Shown here: in pieces, positions 46,917 through 54,701 of the stretch
How positions within the stretch are numbered: position 1 is the first letter of the stretch
Layout: each line of letters starts with the position of its first letter
Source of the DNA: JAAZPG01 sp012797375
GTDB taxonomy: Bacteria; Acidobacteriota; Aminicenantia; Aminicenantales; UBA4085
Direction of reading: 5' to 3'
Length of the DNA stretch: 64,000 bases
Assembly (NCBI GenBank): GCA_937868205.1
Contig: CALMMC010000091.1
Span: 5,389 to 69,388 of the forward strand
Notes under the pieces: generated by a model
What the model was told of the DNA's origin: nothing
The model's input: the letters and a program-made list of their open reading frames with translations, nothing else
Database searches by the model: none
Made by a program: the position numbers and the translations under genes

Positions 46917-47335
46917 GACCGATGCAACAGCTTTTCCTCGATTTTTTCCGAAAGGGGGACGGCTTCGACCCGCAGATCCTCTTTCAACCGGGCGACCTCG
47001 GCCGCGAACGCAGCCCGGGCGTTTTCGATCTCGGTCTTGGCCGCTTGTCCCGCTTCCGTGATCAACCGGTTTTTTTCCCGCAGCGCCTCGAGCTCGACCC
47101 GATCGCGCGTTTCCTCAGCTTCCAGGCGGGCCGCCTTGAGGCCGGCCTCGACCGCCTTCAGCCGGCGGGCCGTCTCGTCCAGGTTCGACTGGGCGGCGGC
47201 CATGTCGTCTTGGAGGCGTTTTTCCCGCGCGTCCATCACCCCCCGGAGCGGCTTGAAAAAAACCCGGTTCAGGACGACAACAAGAATCCAGACCAGGACG
47301 AAGGTGACAATGACACTCGCGTCGATCTCAAGCAT
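46913..47335 (-). CDS. atpF: Fo ATP synthase second b (b') subunit
   Basis: 140 residues. One membrane helix (ASVIVTFVLVWILVVVLNRVFFKPLRGVMDAREKRLQDDM) leads into a continuous coiled coil of Ala, Glu and Arg-rich heptads to the end. Shorter than the downstream b and distinct in sequence, so the stalk is probably a b-b' heterodimer. It is the first gene of the run; upstream lies folC, and genes for subunits a and c are absent from the window. A possible promoter is at 47371-47399. Confidence 0.92.
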   Translation of the reverse strand: MLEIDASVIVTFVLVWILVVVLNRVFFKPLRGVMDAREKRLQDDMAAAQSNLDETARRLKAVEAGLKAARLEAEETRDRVELEALREKNRLITEAGQAAKTEIENARAAFAAEVARLKEDLRVEAVPLSEKIEEKLLHRS

Positions 47336-47370
47336 GAAAGGCCGTTCCGTTCGGTTATCGGAAATCCGAG

Positions 47371-47399
47371 TTTATCATATCGATTCGTTAAAAATCCAA
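47371..47399 (-). promoter_or_regulatory. Possible promoter of the ATP synthase genes
   Basis: Minus-strand TTGGAT (47394-47399), 17-bp spacer, GATAAA (47371-47376), in the 84-bp gap between folC and the b' gene. Confidence 0.4.
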
Positions 47400-47419
47400 T
47401 TCCGGGCGGGAACGGAGGC

Positions 47420-48748
47420 TCAGCGCGAACGGAGGATTTTTTTGACTTCTCCGACCAAAAAAAGACTCCCCGCAACGAAGACCGTCCCGCCCGGGCCGGC
47501 CAGGCGGCGGGCCTGGGCCAGGGCCTTTCCCAGGTCGGGTTCAAGAACGGTTTTCGAAGCAAACGCCGGCGCCTTGGCCAGGATTTCCTCCGGCGAGGCC
47601 GCCCGCTTGTAGGGGATCGTCGTCAGGATGATCCGGCGGACGGCGGGGAAGAGGATCCGGGCGATCCGGCCGACCGCCTTGTCTTTCATGACCGCGAAAA
47701 CCAAAACGGGCCGGCGGGACGCCGCCGACTTGATGAACGCGGCCACGGCCTCGGCCCCGGCTTCGTTGTGGGCCCCGTCCAGGAAGACGCGCGGCCTCGT
47801 TCCGGCCCGCTCGAGCCGGCCTTCCCAGCGGGTGTCCCGGATTCCCTCCTCGATTTCCCGGATTCCAACCGGAGACCAGACCTTGTCCAGGACGCGGGCG
47901 GCGGCCGCGGCCACGGCCGCGTTGCGGCCCTGGTGTTCCCCGGTCAGGGAAGGCGCGAGGCGGAAGACGTTCCCGCCCGCCCGGTAGAGGAACCTTCCTC
48001 CGCCGCGGAACCGCGACTCGAACGAGGCGCCGCGGCCGAAGACCTCGATCAAGGGGGCTTTCTCCTCCTCCGCCCGGCGCCGGATCACGGCCAGGGCCGG
48101 GCCGGGAGCGACGCCGCTGACCACGGGAACGCCGGGCTTGATGATCCCGGCCTTTTCGAAGGCGATTTTCGCCAGGGTGTTTCCCAGGTATTCCATGTGG
48201 TCCCGGGACACGGTGGTGATGATCGAGACGAGGGGCCGGACGACGTTGGTCGCATCGAACCTCCCGCCCATCCCGACCTCCAAAACCGCGCCGTCGACGC
48301 GGTTCTCCCGAAAATGGAGCAAAGCCGCGGCCGTCAGGACCTCAAAATAAGTCGGCGAGACGTCGAGGACTCGGGCCGCCCGGAGCTCCTGGATTTTCGC
48401 CCGAATGACCGCGATCCGGAGACGGAACTCCCGTTCGGAAACCGGCCGGCCGTTGATCCGGATCCGCTCCTCGACCCGGACAAGGTGAGGGGACGTGTAC
48501 AAGCCGATCCGGCGGCCGGACCGGGCCAGGATCGCGGCCAACATGGCCGCGACCGAACCCTTCCCGTTGGTTCCGGCGACGTGAATCAGGGGATAAGCCT
48601 CGTGAGGATCGCCCAGCCCCCTCAGCAGGGTCCGCATGTTGTCCAAGCCGAGCTTGATGCCGAACCGCTCCAAATCGGCTAAATACGCCCGGCAGGCGGC
48701 CGGAGAGAGGCTCTTCCCGGAAGGCGCGGCGGACCGCGGCGTGTTCAC
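47420..48748 (-). CDS. folC: Folylpolyglutamate / dihydrofolate synthase
   Basis: 442 residues, Mur-ligase fold. ATP loop HVAGTNGKGSVAAMLAAIL, SPHLVRVEERIRINGRPVS, the ALLHFRENRVDGAVLEVGMGGRFDATN block, EHQGRNAAVAAAAARVL and LDGAHNEAGAEAVAAFI are all present. It adds glutamate to dihydropteroate and folates. The GTG start overlaps the accD stop (GTGA); accD-folC pairing is a widespread bacterial arrangement. Confidence 0.95.
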   Translation of the reverse strand: MNTPRSAAPSGKSLSPAACRAYLADLERFGIKLGLDNMRTLLRGLGDPHEAYPLIHVAGTNGKGSVAAMLAAILARSGRRIGLYTSPHLVRVEERIRINGRPVSEREFRLRIAVIRAKIQELRAARVLDVSPTYFEVLTAAALLHFRENRVDGAVLEVGMGGRFDATNVVRPLVSIITTVSRDHMEYLGNTLAKIAFEKAGIIKPGVPVVSGVAPGPALAVIRRRAEEEKAPLIEVFGRGASFESRFRGGGRFLYRAGGNVFRLAPSLTGEHQGRNAAVAAAAARVLDKVWSPVGIREIEEGIRDTRWEGRLERAGTRPRVFLDGAHNEAGAEAVAAFIKSAASRRPVLVFAVMKDKAVGRIARILFPAVRRIILTTIPYKRAASPEEILAKAPAFASKTVLEPDLGKALAQARRLAGPGGTVFVAGSLFLVGEVKKILRSR

Positions 48749-49536
48749 GCGGATTTGTTGAGGAAAAGACGGAGAGCGCGGACCAGGTACGCTTTAAGGT
48801 TTTTCCGCGGAACGACGTCGTCGATCATGCCGTGGCTGAGGAGAAACTCGGATCGCTGGAATCCCTTCGGCAGCTTCTCCTTGATGGTCTGCTCGATGAC
48901 GCGGGGGCCGGCGAAACCGATAAGGGCGTTGGGCTCGGCGATGTTCAGATCGCCCAGCATGGCGAAGCTGGCCGTGACCCCGCCCGTCGTGGGATCGGCC
49001 AGGACGGAGATGAACGGCAGGCCGGCTTGTTCCAGGCGGCCGAGGGCCGCGCACGTCTTGGCCATCTGCATGAGGCTGAGGGCGCCTTCCTGCATCCGCG
49101 CTCCGCCCGAGCACGAGATGATGATGAAAGGAATTTTTTCAGCCATCGCCCTCTCGGCGGCCCGGGTGATCTTTTCCCCGACGACCGAGCCCATGCTTCC
49201 CCCCATGAAGGCGAAGTCCAGGGCGGAGATCGCCGTCCGAATGCCCCCGATCATCCCCAGCCCGTTGACCACGGCCTCGGGCAGGGAAGTCTTCCGCTGG
49301 TTGTCCGCCAGGCGCTTGTGATAGGGCTGGCTGTCGACGAAATGCAGGGGATCCCGGGGTTGGATGTCATGGTCGGTGATGTCGAACCGGGCGTCGTCGT
49401 ACAGCAAGGCCAGCCATTCCGAGGCGGAAAGCCGGAAATGGAACGCGCAGGCCGGACAGACGGACAGGTTATCCAGGATATCCTCCTTGTAAAGGATACG
49501 CTGGCAATTGTTGCATCGTGTCCACAAGTTGGTCAT
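48745..49536 (-). CDS. accD: Acetyl-CoA carboxylase carboxyltransferase subunit beta
   Basis: 263 residues. A four-Cys zinc ribbon opens the protein (WTRCNNCQ, SVCPACAFHF), followed by the carboxyltransferase core: DFAFMGGSMGSVVGEKITRA, IIISCSGGARMQEGALSLMQMAKT, DPTTGGVTASFAMLGDLNIAEPNALIGFAGPRVIEQTI. Partner of AccA (13730-14686). A TTGACA-18-TAGACT promoter ends only 11 bp before the ATG and there is no Shine-Dalgarno, so the mRNA leader should be about four or five bases. Confidence 0.96.
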   Translation of the reverse strand: MTNLWTRCNNCQRILYKEDILDNLSVCPACAFHFRLSASEWLALLYDDARFDITDHDIQPRDPLHFVDSQPYHKRLADNQRKTSLPEAVVNGLGMIGGIRTAISALDFAFMGGSMGSVVGEKITRAAERAMAEKIPFIIISCSGGARMQEGALSLMQMAKTCAALGRLEQAGLPFISVLADPTTGGVTASFAMLGDLNIAEPNALIGFAGPRVIEQTIKEKLPKGFQRSEFLLSHGMIDDVVPRKNLKAYLVRALRLFLNKSA

Positions 49537-49547
49537 GACGGTTCAAG

Positions 49548-49577
49548 AGTCTAACAGCAAGCCCGAACAGGTGTCAA
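49548..49577 (-). promoter_or_regulatory. accD-folC promoter, short-leader
   Basis: Minus-strand TTGACA (49572-49577, overlapping the stop of the receiver-domain gene), 18-bp spacer, TAGACT (49548-49553); 11 bp to the ATG. Confidence 0.6.
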
Positions 49578-50038
49578 CCTCGGGCCGGGGGGGCGGCCTT
49601 GAGACGATCGGAAAGCAAACGGATGACCTCGGCCGCCGTCGGGAGGTCCACTCCGAAGTCCGACTTTTCCCTGAGCAGGTCGAGAGCGGTCTGGAGAAGG
49701 TGCTCGCCGTCGAAGGGCTTTTCGAAGTACGCGGCCGCCCCGAACGAGGTTAAGGCCTCCTGCTTGTACTGCGGCCCCCGGTAGAGACCGGTGACGATGA
49801 TCACCGATGTCCGGCCCTTGGATTCCTGGGTGATCCGCTTGGTCAGGTCGAAGCCATGGAGCTTGGGGAGGATGGCTTCAAGGATCACCAGGTCGGGATT
49901 CTCGATTTTGAAGGAATCATAAGCCGCCGCCCCGTCGGAGGCCTGGAAAATCTGAAAACGGTACGGCTCGAACAGGGCGGCCACGGCGTCCCGGTTCTTC
50001 GTGTCGTAATCGACCAGGAGGATTTTCTTATCGGCCAT
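49574..50038 (-). CDS. Stand-alone receiver-domain protein with Glu at the phosphorylation site
   Basis: 154 residues: a CheY-like receiver (1-120) and a short helical tail. The acidic pair Asp10/Asp12 (LLVDYDTKNRD), Thr83 (IIVTGL) and Lys107 (YFEKPF) are conserved, but the phosphoacceptor position in VILEAILPKLHGFD is Glu54 where Asp is expected. Glu there often mimics the phosphorylated state in laboratory mutants, so the protein may be constitutively 'on' or work without a kinase. No kinase or output domain is adjacent. Upstream lies a divergent glycosyltransferase gene. Confidence 0.88.
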   Translation of the reverse strand: MADKKILLVDYDTKNRDAVAALFEPYRFQIFQASDGAAAYDSFKIENPDLVILEAILPKLHGFDLTKRITQESKGRTSVIIVTGLYRGPQYKQEALTSFGAAAYFEKPFDGEHLLQTALDLLREKSDFGVDLPTAAEVIRLLSDRLKAAPPARG

Positions 50039-50118
50039 CGGAAATAAGGCCCTCCGCGCCGGGAGAATCTTATTATGACCGAACGGCGGCGGAAATTCAA
50101 TTCCCGGCCGAATTGTGC

Positions 50119-50124
50119 TATAGT
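50119..50124 (+). promoter_or_regulatory. -10 element of the GT2 gene, short-leader
   Basis: TATAGT, 12 bp before the ATG at 50137, with no Shine-Dalgarno between them. A TTCATT 16 bp upstream is a weak -35. Confidence 0.4.
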
Positions 50125-50136
50125 TGCCCCGTTTCC

Positions 50137-51111
50137 ATGGCCAAAGGCATCGATCTCTCCATCATCGTCCCCGTTTTCAACGAGGAAAAGAACCTTCCCC
50201 TTCTTCACGCCGAGATCAAAGCCGCCGGCGACAAGCTCGGCCGGCCCTCTGAGATCATCCTGGTCGACGACGGCAGCCGGGACGGCTCCTGGGAAGTCCT
50301 CCGGTCCATCCAGGCCTCCGACGTTCGGGTTCGGGCCATCCGCCTGCGGAAGAATTTCGGCCAGACCGCCGCCCTTTCGGCCGGATTCGACAACGCCCGG
50401 GGACGGATCATCGTCACCTTGGACGCCGATCTGGAAAACGATCCGGCCGACATCGGGATGCTCATCGACAAGATCGAGGAGGGATACGACCTGGTCAGCG
50501 GCTGGCGCAAGGACCGTTGGAAAAAACATTTCTTCACCCGGCGCATCCCCTCGCTCTTGGCCAACCGGTTGATCTCGGCCATCACCAAGGTCCGTCTCCG
50601 GGATTTCGGCTGCACCTTGAAGGCCTTCCGCCGCGAAGTCATCGAAAACATCCACCTCTACGGGGAGATGCACCGGTTCATCGCGGCCATCGCCGCCTCC
50701 GTCGGCGTCGCCATCGCCGAGGTCCCGGTGAACTTCCGCCCCCGCATCCACGGCAAGTCGAAATACGGCATCTCCCGCTCGATCCGGGTGATGCTCGACC
50801 TCCTGACGGTGAAATTCCTCCTCAGCTATTCGACCCGGCCGCTGCAGATATTCGGCCTGATGGGTCTCATCTCCGGCGCGGCCGGGACGGTCATCGGACT
50901 GATTCTCTCCTACCAGCGGCTCGTCCTGAAAACAGCCATCGGCAACCGGCCGCTTCTCCTGCTGGCCGTCCTGCTCCTGGTCGTCGGGTTCCAGTTCGTG
51001 ACCATGGGCCTCCTGGGCGAAATCATGGTCCGAACCTACCACGAGGCGGTCGAAAAACATATCTACGTCATCCGCGAGGTCATCGAAACCCCACCGACCA
51101 AGGCCGAGTGA
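50137..51111 (+). CDS. DPM1/GtrB-like family 2 glycosyltransferase with C-terminal membrane segments
   Basis: 324 residues. The GT-A domain (1-230) has LSIIVPVFNEEKNLPLL, IILVDDGSRDGSW, NFGQTAALSAGFDNARG, the metal-binding VTLDADLENDP, and FGCTLKAFRREVI with RPRIHGKSKYG. Two membrane helices follow (FGLMGLISGAAGTVIGLIL, LLLAVLLLVVGFQFVTMGLLGEI). It probably transfers a sugar to undecaprenyl phosphate. First gene of a plus-strand trio with a GT4 and an epimerase. Confidence 0.92.
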   Translation: MAKGIDLSIIVPVFNEEKNLPLLHAEIKAAGDKLGRPSEIILVDDGSRDGSWEVLRSIQASDVRVRAIRLRKNFGQTAALSAGFDNARGRIIVTLDADLENDPADIGMLIDKIEEGYDLVSGWRKDRWKKHFFTRRIPSLLANRLISAITKVRLRDFGCTLKAFRREVIENIHLYGEMHRFIAAIAASVGVAIAEVPVNFRPRIHGKSKYGISRSIRVMLDLLTVKFLLSYSTRPLQIFGLMGLISGAAGTVIGLILSYQRLVLKTAIGNRPLLLLAVLLLVVGFQFVTMGLLGEIMVRTYHEAVEKHIYVIREVIETPPTKAE

Positions 51112-51121
51112 GCCCGTGGCG

Positions 51122-52288
51122 ATGAAGATCCTGATGCTCGCCCCAGAGCCGTTCTTCCAGCCCCGGGGAACGCCCATCAGCGTCTATTTCCGTCTGAAAG
51201 CCCTGTCCGATCTGGGCCATTCCGTCGATCTGGTCACCTACCCGCGCGGCGGAGACGTGGCCTTTCCCGGCCTGGCCATCAAGCGCGTCCCCAACCTGAT
51301 CGGCGTCCGCGATATCAAGATCGGCCCCTCGCTGGTCAAGCTTCCCCTGGACGCCCTGATGTTCGCGACGGCCTTCGGGTCGCTCCTCCGAAAGCGCTAC
51401 GATCTCATCTTCTCCCACGAGGAAGCCGCCCTCCTCGGCGTCCTGCTCGGGAAGATCTTCCGCACTCCGCATCTCTACGACATGCACTCCAGCCTCCCCC
51501 AGCAGCTCGAAAACTTCGATTTTTCCCGGAGCGCCCTCCTGAAGACAGCCTTCCTCCGGATGGAGCGCTTCATCCTCAAGGGATCGCGCTCCGTGATCGT
51601 CATCTGCCGAGACCTGCTCGACTATGCCGCCCGGCTGGGATTCGGCGGCAAGGCCGTTTTTCTCGAAAACATCCTGGACTTCAACGATTTCGATCCGGCG
51701 CCGCCCGGTCCGGCGGAAATCGCCGCCGTCCGGCGGGATATCGCCGGCGACGGTGAAAAAATCGTTCTCTACGCGGGCAATTTCGAGCCCTATCAGGGCG
51801 TGTCTCTGCTCGTTGAAGCCTTCGGCCGGATGAAGGAGCGAGCCGTTCTTTTAATCGTCGGCGGGTCGAAGGCCGACCACGAACCGGCCCGGAAGCGGGC
51901 GGCCGAGCTGGGCTTCGCCGACCGGTTCGTCCTCGTGGAAAAAGTGCCGCCCCAGCGCGTGCCCGTCTATATCAGTCTGAGCGACGTCCTCGTCTCTCCC
52001 CGCGTCTCGGGGACCAACACGCCGCTGAAAATTTACGCCTATCTCAAAGCGGGCAAGCCCGTCGTGGCCACCGACCTGTGGACAAACAGCCAGGTTTTGA
52101 CAGAGGAGATCGCCGTCCTGGCGCCGCCCGATCCCGAAAAATTCGCCGCCGCCCTGGACTTCGCCCTGACATCCGCGGAGGCGGAGCGCCGGGCCCGGGC
52201 CGGGGCGGACCTGGCCGCCCGGGAGTACACGTACCCGCGCTACAAGGAAAAGATCACCGAGGCGGTCACGAGGGCCGTCCGTCGATGA
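51122..52288 (+). CDS. Glycosyltransferase family 4
   Basis: 388 residues from ATG at 51122; a GTG two codons earlier is an alternative. MKILMLAPEPFFQPRGTPISVYFRLKALSDLGHSV opens the acceptor half. The donor half has KIVLYAGNFEPYQGVSLLVEAF, LLIVGGSKADHEPARKRAAELG, VPPQRVPVYISLSDVLVSPRVSGTNTPLKIYAYLKAGKPVVAT. The usual E-x7-E second motif is replaced by a TNTPLKIYAYL-type sequence, seen in some GT4 members. Its end overlaps the start of the epimerase gene by 4 bp. Confidence 0.9.
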   Translation: MKILMLAPEPFFQPRGTPISVYFRLKALSDLGHSVDLVTYPRGGDVAFPGLAIKRVPNLIGVRDIKIGPSLVKLPLDALMFATAFGSLLRKRYDLIFSHEEAALLGVLLGKIFRTPHLYDMHSSLPQQLENFDFSRSALLKTAFLRMERFILKGSRSVIVICRDLLDYAARLGFGGKAVFLENILDFNDFDPAPPGPAEIAAVRRDIAGDGEKIVLYAGNFEPYQGVSLLVEAFGRMKERAVLLIVGGSKADHEPARKRAAELGFADRFVLVEKVPPQRVPVYISLSDVLVSPRVSGTNTPLKIYAYLKAGKPVVATDLWTNSQVLTEEIAVLAPPDPEKFAAALDFALTSAEAERRARAGADLAAREYTYPRYKEKITEAVTRAVRR

Positions 52289-53253
52289 ACGCCTTCGTCA
52301 CCGGGGGAACGGGTTTCGTCGGAAATCATCTCTGTGCGGCCCTCGCGGCCTCCGGCTGGACGGTTAAAGCGCTCGGCCGCAGGCTTCGGAACAACCCTCC
52401 CCCGGGCGTGGAGTTCGTCTCCGGCGACATCCGCGACGCCGCCCTCCTGGATCGGGCTTCGGCCGGGGCCGACGTTGTCTTCCACTTGGCCTCCGCCCTC
52501 GGGGCCGCCCGGATCGGGGCCGCGGAATTCATGGCCGTAAACGCCGGCGGGACGCGGGCGGTGTTGGCGGCCGCCCGGGAAAACGGCGTCCGCCGGGTGG
52601 TTCACTTCAGCTCGGCCGGAGTCCTGGGCCATGTCCGGCCCGGCGAAACCGCCGACGAAAAATATCCCCTCGATCCCCGGAACGTCTACGACAGGACCAA
52701 GCTCGCCGGCGAGCGCGCCGCCCTGGAAGCGGCCTCGGCCGGCCAGGACGTGGTCGTCATCCGTCCGGGCTGGATCTACGGGCCCGGCGACCGCCGGACT
52801 TTCAAGCTCATCCGATCGATCGCCGGGGGCAGGTTTCTGCTGCCCGGCCGGGGCGAAACCCTCCAATCTCCGGCGTATATCGACGACCTGGTGGCCGGAA
52901 CGCTTCTCTGCGCCGGCCGCGGACGGGCGGGGGAAATTTATAATATCGCCGGAAACCAGGCGATGCCCGTCCGGAAGATGGTCGAGACGATCGCCGCCGC
53001 CCTCGGAAAGAGCCTGCCGCGCTTCCATCCCCCCATGGGACTGACCCGGGCGGCCGGGGCGGTGCTGGGGATCCTGTTCGGCTTCGCCGGGAAAGAAGCT
53101 CCGCTCAATCCCTCGCGCCTGGCTTTTTTCGTCCACCCCAAGGGCTTGAACATCGACAAGGCCCGGAGGGAGCTCGGCTTCGAACCGGCCGTCGGGTTCG
53201 CCGAGGGGATGGCCCGGGCGGTGGATTGGTATCGCCGGGCCGGCTGGCTCTGA
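52285..53253 (+). CDS. NAD-dependent epimerase/dehydratase family protein
   Basis: 322 residues, extended SDR. Rossmann motif FVTGGTGFVGNHL at the N-terminus; VVFHLASALG; active-site Ser region HFSSAGVLGHV; catalytic YDRTK (Tyr and Lys present); RPGWIYGPGDRR; C-terminal KARRELGFEPAVGFAEGMARAVDWYR. These match the sugar-nucleotide epimerase or 3-beta-HSD-like subfamily; the precise substrate is not readable. The ATG overlaps the upstream stop. It likely supplies a modified sugar for the adjacent transferases. Confidence 0.9.
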   Translation: MNAFVTGGTGFVGNHLCAALAASGWTVKALGRRLRNNPPPGVEFVSGDIRDAALLDRASAGADVVFHLASALGAARIGAAEFMAVNAGGTRAVLAAARENGVRRVVHFSSAGVLGHVRPGETADEKYPLDPRNVYDRTKLAGERAALEAASAGQDVVVIRPGWIYGPGDRRTFKLIRSIAGGRFLLPGRGETLQSPAYIDDLVAGTLLCAGRGRAGEIYNIAGNQAMPVRKMVETIAAALGKSLPRFHPPMGLTRAAGAVLGILFGFAGKEAPLNPSRLAFFVHPKGLNIDKARRELGFEPAVGFAEGMARAVDWYRRAGWL

Positions 53254-53271
53254 GGGGGTCCTCCCCGGTTA

Positions 53272-53901
53272 TCATTTAAAGGGATGAATATCAGCCGGAT
53301 ATCCGGGCCGGAAAATATATAGGTGATTCAACCGGAATAAAAACCTGGAATGCGCCTCGAGCGCGAATCCCGCTTCTTCGCACATCCTGATCACCGCTTT
53401 CTTCGAAAGCCCGCCCGTTTCTCCCGTCTTCATGCCGCCCCGCTTCTTGTCTTCGCTGTACCACCAAATTCGATGGCCGATTCCTCCCAAAACGGGACCG
53501 ATCATGGTGAGGATCATTTTCCCGGACGGCCGGACCAAGCGGCGCGCCTCGCGGAGGGTTTCCCGGCGATTCGGAATGTGGTTCAAGGAGGCGACCAGCG
53601 TAATCGTCTCGAAGGACGCGTCGGGAAAGGGGAGGCAGGCCGAATCCGGGACGACATGCGCGCCGCCGCCCCAGTCGAAAACATCCACTCCGACGCCTTG
53701 CCCGTAGGCCCGGACCAAGGCATTCCTTCCGGCCCCGATGTCCAGCACATTTCCCTGGAGATGGGGGAGCACGGCCCGGAGCCTCTCCTCTTCCAAGGTC
53801 GTCCAGCGGAAGCGCGGCAGCCAATCCTGGTCGAAAAGAACGAACCGGAAAGGAATCCCCAGGAAATCCCAAACGGCGCGGATAAACGTTTTGGGCCTCA
53901 T
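53272..53901 (-). CDS. Class I SAM-dependent methyltransferase
   Basis: 209 residues from ATG at 53901. AdoMet loop NVLDIGAGRNALVRAYG, acidic strand VGVDVFDWG, PFPDASFETITLVASLNHIPNRRETLREARRLVRPSGKMILTMIGP, all typical of the Methyltransf_11 type. Substrate unknown; the genomic setting (asparagine synthase homologue, glycosyltransferases) suggests glycan or lipid modification. The start overlaps the previous methyltransferase stop by 4 bp (ATGA). Confidence 0.88.
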   Translation of the reverse strand: MRPKTFIRAVWDFLGIPFRFVLFDQDWLPRFRWTTLEEERLRAVLPHLQGNVLDIGAGRNALVRAYGQGVGVDVFDWGGGAHVVPDSACLPFPDASFETITLVASLNHIPNRRETLREARRLVRPSGKMILTMIGPVLGGIGHRIWWYSEDKKRGGMKTGETGGLSKKAVIRMCEEAGFALEAHSRFLFRLNHLYIFRPGYPADIHPFK

Positions 53902-54701
53902 CGGATCTTCTTCTCGCCCGCGATGGTCCAACTGTACTGATGACGATGATAGTGCTCGATTCCGGAAAACCCTGCTTTTTTCATTGATTGCTCGATTCCG
54001 CCGCGGCTGTCGTACCGGGCATACGAGGGATTGAGCTGGTCGAAGATCACCAAGAAACGGTTCCGCCGGTTCAAGGGGGTGATGACCTTGACCATGTATT
54101 CGCGGAAAGGCAAGGGCAGACGCCGGCACAAAAAAGCATATCCGCCGAGGAAAAAATTTAAAAAGCGGGAAAGGACGGCCAGGGCGCCGTCGGGCATCCG
54201 GCTCGTCAGCTTCCGCGACAGCCGAAGGAGCGATAAAAAAAGGCGGCGGCCTTCGTTCCCGTAGACCCAAACCAGAAATTTCCCTCCCGGCTTCAGGCAA
54301 TCGAACGCCCGGGCGATGACCGGCTCGGGATCGGGGATATGATGCAGCACGCCGATCGAGAAGCAATAATCGACGCTGAGGCCGGAAATCTCCTCCCCCT
54401 TCATCTTCAGGCAGGTGATCCTGTCTTTCCAGGGACGCGTGTTCCGGAGCAATTGTTCGAAAGCCTCCGACGGCTCGATGGCGATGACTTGTTCCGCTCC
54501 CGCAGCCAGGAGCATTCCGGCGATCCGCCCGCTTCCGCTCCCGATATCGAGCACGCGCTTCCCGCGGATCTCGGCCGCGTCCAGGAGCGGGCCGCAAAGA
54601 TCCCTCAAGTATTCGACGGAGGCATAATAACCTTCGTTGTCGGGATAGCGCGCCCATTGCCTTCCGAAATCCCTGATCGTCCGGCCGCTTCGGTCCGTCA
54701 T
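53898..54701 (-). CDS. Class I SAM-dependent methyltransferase
   Basis: 267 residues from ATG at 54701, overlapping the asnB-like stop (ATGA). An N-terminal segment FGRQWARYPDNEGYYASVEYLRDLCGPLL precedes RVLDIGSGSGRIAGMLLAAGAEQVIAIEPSEAF and FSIGVLHHIPDPEPVIARAFDCLKPGGKFLVWVYGNEG. A hydrophobic C-terminal part (ALAVLSRFLNFFLGGYAFLC) may associate with membrane. The 'GRQW.RY' opening is common in methyltransferases of O-antigen clusters. Substrate unknown. Confidence 0.88.
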   Translation of the reverse strand: MTDRSGRTIRDFGRQWARYPDNEGYYASVEYLRDLCGPLLDAAEIRGKRVLDIGSGSGRIAGMLLAAGAEQVIAIEPSEAFEQLLRNTRPWKDRITCLKMKGEEISGLSVDYCFSIGVLHHIPDPEPVIARAFDCLKPGGKFLVWVYGNEGRRLFLSLLRLSRKLTSRMPDGALAVLSRFLNFFLGGYAFLCRRLPLPFREYMVKVITPLNRRNRFLVIFDQLNPSYARYDSRGGIEQSMKKAGFSGIEHYHRHQYSWTIAGEKKIR

